The position numbers and the translations under genes are program-made. From assembly GCA_008931825.1 (NCBI GenBank), contig QXVZ01003996.1:1718-23813 (forward strand): a DNA stretch of 22,096 bases. The letters are read 5' to 3'. Shown one piece after another: positions 20,301-22,096 of this stretch (its first letter is position 1; every line of letters begins with the position of its first letter). The DNA is from Phallusia fumigata. Lineage: Eukaryota > Chordata > Ascidiacea > Phlebobranchia > Ascidiidae. The notes beneath the pieces were generated by a model. That model was not told the origin of the DNA. It did not search any database and saw only the letters and a program-made list of their open reading frames with translations.

Positions 20301-22096
20301 CTAATTGTGAGAAAAACAGAATTTGGTGCGAACAGAAATGATATTGTGGAAAAAAAAGTACCATTTGCTTAAAACGACCTGATTTTTTTAGTTTCGCATC
20401 GTCATTGCGCACACACAGTTAATACCCATCGTTAAAAACGTATGGACCTTACCAAACAAGTTTACCGGGGTGACAAACAATTAGAATAAGTCAAAACGAG
20501 CATCTTGCGTTAACGCTTTAGGGGTAATATGACGTTACACATGTATGACGTAACAGTAGAGTTTTTTTCTTCAAAACTATAATGTTCCCGATTTAAGCTT
20601 TTCTGGGAGGTACGTTAGCGTGACAAAACTCGCCAATTTAAGAAGCACTTGGTGATGTTCGCATCGTACATTGACTTTTTTGAACTTTTGCTGATCATTA
20701 TGCGATGCTCAGCAGATTTAGGTCCAGCAACGAGCATCTAAAATGGCGATGCTCTGCTCGGTCCATACCTAACAATTTTAGAAAAACTACGTTACTTACA
20801 TCCCTCACTGGTTCGAAGCGTGCAGTTGGCGAAAGGCCCTGGTCCTATTTCAGTACTAGCGGAAACCTCGATAACGTATTCTGTATAGGGGTGAAGCATG
20901 GTAGTCAAACTTTTCATTGTTGAAGGACCTATGGTCACTGTTACAGCTGGTTGCTGTTGGTTGGAGGTCTGGTGCTTTACTGTATAACTGGTTATTATTC
21001 CGTTTGGTTGATCAGGTTCGTTCCAACTGATTTTTATAGCAGATTCGTTGACAACAGAGCATAGAAGATCTGTTGGCATTGTTGGGACTGGAAACAGAAA
21101 AACATCATTTCATAAAACAATGTCAAAACTGGTTGACATTGAGAATGTACAGCAGCCATCATACGACCTTTTTTGTTGACAAAAAAGAAATAAAAACCAA
21201 GCAACTGTTCCATAATCACTATTAAAACAAACATACTAACCATATACCCCAAAGCAAAACATTTAGACAACTAAATCGGCATTGAAAAAGGCCACGCCCA
21301 AATTTCCTATCGTCTTACCAGCTTCGTCCGTTGTAAACTGAACTTGGTCTGATAGAGGCCCTGCACCAGCAATAGTCGATGCCCGTACGCTTATATTGTA
21401 CAGTGTGAAGGGCTGAAGGGAAAGTAATACGCATTGCAGCTCTTCTACAATAACGCTTCTGATCACAGATTCATATTCGCTTGAGTATTGCACTTCGTAA
21501 CTAGTGATTACTCCGTTCGGCACCAAAGGTGGTTCCCAATAAATTCTAGCTTTTCTAGCAGATTGTCGGACCTGCAAAAGATACAAAAACATCCTCTGGA
21601 CCGGTCTGTTGTGTTTCGTGTACTGCAGGCCAGCACAAGTAAAACATAGGGGCACTGATGAAAATTTTTTTACACAGGCCGCATGCTAGTGTGGTTGTAA
21701 AGTTTATGTGATGTGGACAAAGAAACGCCCAATAGTTCTATTTGAAAAAGGAAACGACGATGTCAACGTAGGAGAAATATATATTCTTTATACATGCACC
21801 CACTGATTATGTCTGCATTTGAGACGATCAAACGAAGCAAATAATAACGAAATATTTGGTAATTATTACAATGATAAAATGTGGAATCCCGCAGTTTTCT
21901 GCTTATTCAAAACAGAAAAAACTAGCAAAAAACAGTATCACACCCACTTAAACGCACAGTCGCATACGTTTTTTAGTGACCATGTTAAATAAAATCAGAA
22001 CACTGTTCGGCTTGTATGTGGTGTAGGCCTGGTATACTGAAATTAAACTTTGCAGTATGGTGCGTGATGCGTTTGCTCTTACCAATATACTGCTCG
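5321..22096 (-). CDS. R3-type receptor protein tyrosine phosphatase, 3' part (FN3 repeats, TM, single divergent PTP domain)
   Basis: Twenty-two exons join in phase on the minus strand (5' to 3'): >22096-22083, 21571-21319, 21087-20800, 20023-19857, 19712-19568, 19411-19281, 14211-14061, 13368-13232, 12765-12570, 11609-11439, 10943-10806, 10321-10192, 10093-9923, 9315-9112, 8532-8360, 8121-8045, 7721-7587, 7192-7073, 6590-6442, 6082-5947, 5840-5753 and 5349-5321. They encode about 1066 residues. The architecture is five FN3 domains, a membrane-proximal region, one TM helix, one PTP domain and a short tail. A single intracellular PTP domain behind FN3 repeats defines the R3 group (PTPRB, PTPRJ, PTPRO, PTPRQ). 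The protein would span the plasma membrane. Key catalytic residues are changed, so activity is doubtful. The 5' end is outside the window and I cannot pick one R3 orthologue. Confidence 0.9.
6782..7056. mobile_element. hAT-like MITE in an RPTP intron
   Basis: The left end CAGTGCTTCTTAACC at 6782 and the right end GGTTAAGAACCAGCG at 7042-7056 form imperfect terminal inverted repeats. They resemble the CAGTGnTTCTnAACC ends known from hAT transposons. The flanks tctaaat and taataaat could be a decayed 8-bp target duplication. The element is about 275 bp, non-coding, and ends only 16 bases from the donor-side boundary of the RPTP exon at 7073. Confidence 0.6.
7445..7516 (-). tRNA. tRNA-like gene or tRNA pseudogene with intact acceptor, D and T arms but unpaired anticodon arm
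   Basis: On the minus strand a 72-base sequence has a perfect 7-bp acceptor stem (GCCTGCG/CGCAGGC), a perfect 4-bp D stem (GCTC/GAGC) and a perfect 5-bp T stem with loop TTCGAAT. The A-box-like TAGCTCAGTTG and the B box GGTTCGAATCC are good pol III promoters, and a TTTT run follows about 6 bases past the 3' end. The central 23 bases cannot form a normal 5-bp stem with a 7-base loop. The best I find is a weak 4-bp stem with a short loop, so no anticodon can be assigned. It lies in the RPTP intron between 7587 and 7192, on the same strand. Confidence 0.6.
7849..7920. repeat. Partial copy of the ATAACTGCC-type short dispersed repeat
   Basis: AACATAACTGACAGAG near 7850 and ACGTTTTAACAATCACTG near 7892 align in the same order with the element at 13431-13525. 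No matching right terminal repeat is visible, so it is a truncated or decayed copy. It lies in the 323-base RPTP intron 7722-8044, which holds nothing else recognisable. Confidence 0.35.
8807..8904. mobile_element. 98-bp MITE with perfect 16-bp terminal inverted repeats
   Basis: CTCAATAGAAAGATAC at 8807-8822 is exactly inverted at 8889-8904. The interior (about 8825-8878) matches, in opposite orientation, a segment in the mucin-gene intron around 1572-1655, so the sequence is a dispersed repeat and not a local hairpin only. It sits in the 579-base RPTP intron 8533-9111. No clear target-site duplication is visible. Confidence 0.65.
9112..9315 (-). other. Cytoplasmic juxtamembrane exon of the RPTP
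   Basis: The exon encodes about 68 hydrophilic residues, starting with a basic Arg/Ser cluster (RRSRSKSDSSD) right after the helix, as expected for a stop-transfer segment. It ends EVAAA before a gtatga donor. Acidic and Ser-rich stretches make it a plausible phosphorylation target, which is inference. Two candidate acceptors six bases apart (aag at 9316-9318, or cag ending at 9310) would add or remove two residues in frame. Confidence 0.8.
9923..10093 (-). other. Transmembrane exon of the RPTP
   Basis: The exon reads VKYRAETTSGAITD and SEKLRTGPSFLEAHQ, then a hydrophobic helix of about 22 residues containing GVAAAVGAFIIILV, then a Lys completed across the intron. Entry and exit phases are both 2. 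It is the only strongly hydrophobic stretch in the visible RPTP, so the downstream part is cytoplasmic. Intron 9316-9922 (607 bases) shows nothing recognisable. Confidence 0.9.
10192..11609 (-). other. Membrane-proximal extracellular region of the RPTP with RRRR basic site (three exons)
   Basis: Exons 11609-11439, 10943-10806 and 10321-10192 encode the region between the last clear FN3 domain and the TM helix. Recognisable R3-type landmarks are FSDVNGPLASISVIV in the first exon and CNGPLKTNTQYR at the end of the third. The third exon starts with NTRRRRAAGD, a four-Arg run that fits a furin-type cleavage consensus. The third exon ends cag|gcaagt, a GC donor. Intron 10944-11438 contains the hammerhead motif. 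Intron 10322-10805 (484 bases) has nothing recognisable apart from GC-rich GCGGCC words near 10570-10606. Confidence 0.8.
11201..11252 (+). ncRNA. Type I hammerhead ribozyme
   Basis: The plus strand carries the complete hammerhead core. CUGAUGA is at 11208-11214. Stem II is GACCU/AGGUC (11215-11219 with 11223-11227), a perfect 5 bp closed by CCC. GAA is at 11228-11230. Stem III is ACAGU/ACUGU (11231-11235 with 11240-11244) with loop GUGC. The cleavage-site C is at 11245, giving GUC. Stem I pairs 11201-11207 with 11246-11252 with one C-A mismatch (11206/11247). Stems II and III are closed and stem I is open, which defines the type I topology known from schistosome satellites, Penelope-like elements and scattered animal genomic copies. 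It lies in RPTP intron 10944-11438, antisense to that gene. I see no flanking reverse transcriptase or tandem copy. Confidence 0.88.
12195..12273. repeat. Second copy of the ATGAAGGCTCTTCTGG ... CTTCTTCAGGGTAA repeat
   Basis: The same two end words flank a middle of about 48 bases instead of 13. It lies in RPTP intron 11610-12569. Confidence 0.45.
12570..13368 (-). other. FN3 domain 5 of the RPTP (exons 13368-13232 and 12765-12570)
   Basis: Exon 13368-13232 reads VPSDFPQDVKVS, AVKVLFSAPSDPNG and YTIEHRLKD, phase 0. Exon 12765-12570 reads SQDVTEIIVPS, YTFRVRASTSVGPGPWS and VLPISG, phase 1. SVGPGPWS is the typical FN3 E-F-G loop pattern. The 465-base intron between them has no recognisable content. 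Intron 11610-12569 (960 bases) holds one copy of a short dispersed repeat at 12195-12273. Confidence 0.85.
13431..13525. repeat. Short inverted-repeat element, ATAACTGCC family (full copy)
   Basis: AACATAACTGCCAGA at 13431-13445 and TCCGGCAGTTATGTC at 13511-13525 are imperfect inverted repeats (13 of 15 positions). Related sequences lie at about 3405-3492 and 7849-7920. It is in the 692-base RPTP intron 13369-14060, whose remaining sequence shows nothing recognisable. Confidence 0.5.
14212..16024. other. 1.8 kb of RPTP intron without a recognisable gene
   Basis: Open frames of up to about 100 codons occur near 14668-14913 and 15149-15463, but none shows a recognisable motif, Cys pattern or convincing splice partners. 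The end of this stretch must include the 5' UTR and promoter of the Ly6-family gene starting at 16025, but no TATA box I would defend is visible. Confidence 0.5.
16025..17808 (+). CDS. Ly6/uPAR (LU) domain protein, probably GPI-anchored, nested in an RPTP intron
   Basis: Three exons join in phase: 16025-16091, 16790-17034 and 17401-17808, giving 239 residues. Exon 1 starts at ATG and encodes a signal peptide core (VILLSLLSIGAA), phase 1. Exon 2 begins with an N-terminal extension of about 50 residues, then RCFACSGLEC and further cysteines, ending at CW in phase 0. Exon 3 contains the LU-closing motif CKSCCVNDYCN, matching the family CC-x4-CN signature. A spacer of about 45 residues follows, then a hydrophobic C-terminus (CFIAVIWWLTLFITF) after RR, consistent with a GPI-attachment signal. 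Signal exon, first LU exon and second LU exon is the usual Ly6 gene plan. LU proteins act at the cell surface as ligand-binding or modulatory modules; the partner here is unknown. Introns are 698 and 366 bases, without recognisable content. Confidence 0.85.
18249..18254 (+). terminator. Candidate poly(A) signal for the Ly6-family gene
   Basis: AATAAA at 18249-18254 is 441 bases after the stop codon at 17806-17808. It is the first canonical signal I see on the plus strand. It falls within the first copy of the 733-bp duplicated block. Confidence 0.3.
18548..18678 (-). pseudogene. Duplicate copy of RPTP FN3 half-exon (same as 19281-19411)
   Basis: It is identical to 19411-19281, including acceptor and gtaagt donor. 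One of the two copies is the real exon. Because the left copy joins unique sequence toward the next exon (14211), and the right copy joins unique sequence toward the previous exon (19712), a single merged copy restores a normal gene. Called pseudogene only to mark redundancy. Confidence 0.6.
18835..18916 (-). pseudogene. Truncated duplicate of an RPTP FN3 exon at the duplication edge
   Basis: This is the copy of the 3' 82 bases of exon 19712-19568, cut at the junction N. It begins mid-exon at YSVTLAAENG with no acceptor, so it cannot be spliced normally. It most likely does not exist in the genome. Confidence 0.75.
19568..20023 (-). other. FN3 domain 3 of the RPTP (exons 20023-19857 and 19712-19568)
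   Basis: The first exon reads SPSLPGGVRVLEF, IEITWRGPL and PNGILNNYMLIYW, ending in phase 0 at MSEG. The second reads YTDYSVTLAAENG and ends TDVG in phase 1 before a gtgggg donor. The Trp, PNG turn and YSVTLAAENG G-strand region are FN3 hallmarks. The last 82 bases of the second exon (through YSVTLAAENG) recur in the duplicated block at 18835-18916. Confidence 0.85.
20800..21087 (-). other. FN3 domain 2 of the RPTP (single exon)
   Basis: This is a symmetric phase 1-1 exon coding one whole FN3 domain. It runs from VPTMPTDLLCSVV through IKISWNEP, PNGIITSYTVKH and PYTEYVIEVSAS to TLRTSEG. It is the only FN3 unit here without an internal intron. Donor gtaagt is at 20799-20794. The 776-base intron downstream (20024-20799) contains nothing I can name. 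Confidence 0.85.
21319..22096 (-). other. FN3 domain 1 of the RPTP (exon at right edge and exon 21571-21319)
   Basis: The window-edge exon (22096-22083, donor gtaaga) ends SSIL in phase 0. The next exon begins VRQSARKARIYWEPP, reads through PNGVITSYEVQY and ends FTTDEAG in phase 1. These are FN3 B-, C- and G-strand landmarks: a Trp near the start, the PNG turn and a Y-x-V strand. The 511-base intron 21572-22082 shows nothing recognisable. Confidence 0.8.

Noticed and set aside
1..22096. CRISPR array, bacterial operon or phage features
   Set aside because: The window is eukaryotic: spliced genes, poly(A) signals and MITEs. No regularly spaced repeats are present.

Overview
The window looks like a gene-dense, compact-intron invertebrate chordate genome. 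I infer a tunicate such as Ciona. The grounds are short GT-AG introns of about 60-500 bases, a gel-forming-mucin/VWF-type C-terminus, an R3-type receptor tyrosine phosphatase, a Ly6/uPAR gene and many short inverted-repeat elements. The species call is inference. All genes are multi-exon. I built the exon models by hand from splice signals, reading phase and protein-family motifs.

Layout. Positions 1-3771 (+) hold the last nine exons of a secreted mucin-like protein: Thr-rich segment, Cys-rich TIL-like stretch, VWC, Ser/Thr/Pro linker, VWC, VWC, and a C-terminal cystine knot. Positions 3772-5055 are the convergent intergenic space, with an inverted-repeat-bounded segment and a degenerate repeat. 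Positions 22096 down to 5321 (-) hold the 3' part of one receptor-type tyrosine phosphatase of the R3 type: five FN3 domains, a membrane-proximal region, one transmembrane helix, a single PTP domain and a short tail ending in a PDZ-ligand-like sequence. Its 21 introns carry a tRNA-like sequence (7445-7516), several MITE-like elements, a hammerhead ribozyme motif on the opposite strand (11201-11252), and a complete three-exon Ly6/uPAR-family gene (16025-17808, +) nested in a 4.3 kb intron.

The observations I rate highest are these. (1) A textbook type I hammerhead ribozyme core with all catalytic nucleotides lies inside an RPTP intron, antisense to the RPTP. (2) The only PTP domain of the RPTP has lost the WPD-loop aspartate (WPV), the signature His, the phosphotyrosine-loop Tyr and a Q-loop Gln, but keeps the Cys-x5-Arg loop. 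This points to a pseudophosphatase or natural substrate trap. (3) A perfect 733-bp tandem duplication with a single N at the junction is almost certainly an assembly artefact that doubles one FN3 exon.

The mucin and Ly6 genes are read left to right and the RPTP right to left, so the mucin and RPTP converge and the Ly6 gene is antisense to the RPTP primary transcript. I see no operon-like coupling among the three. All three products are extracellular or cell-surface proteins.
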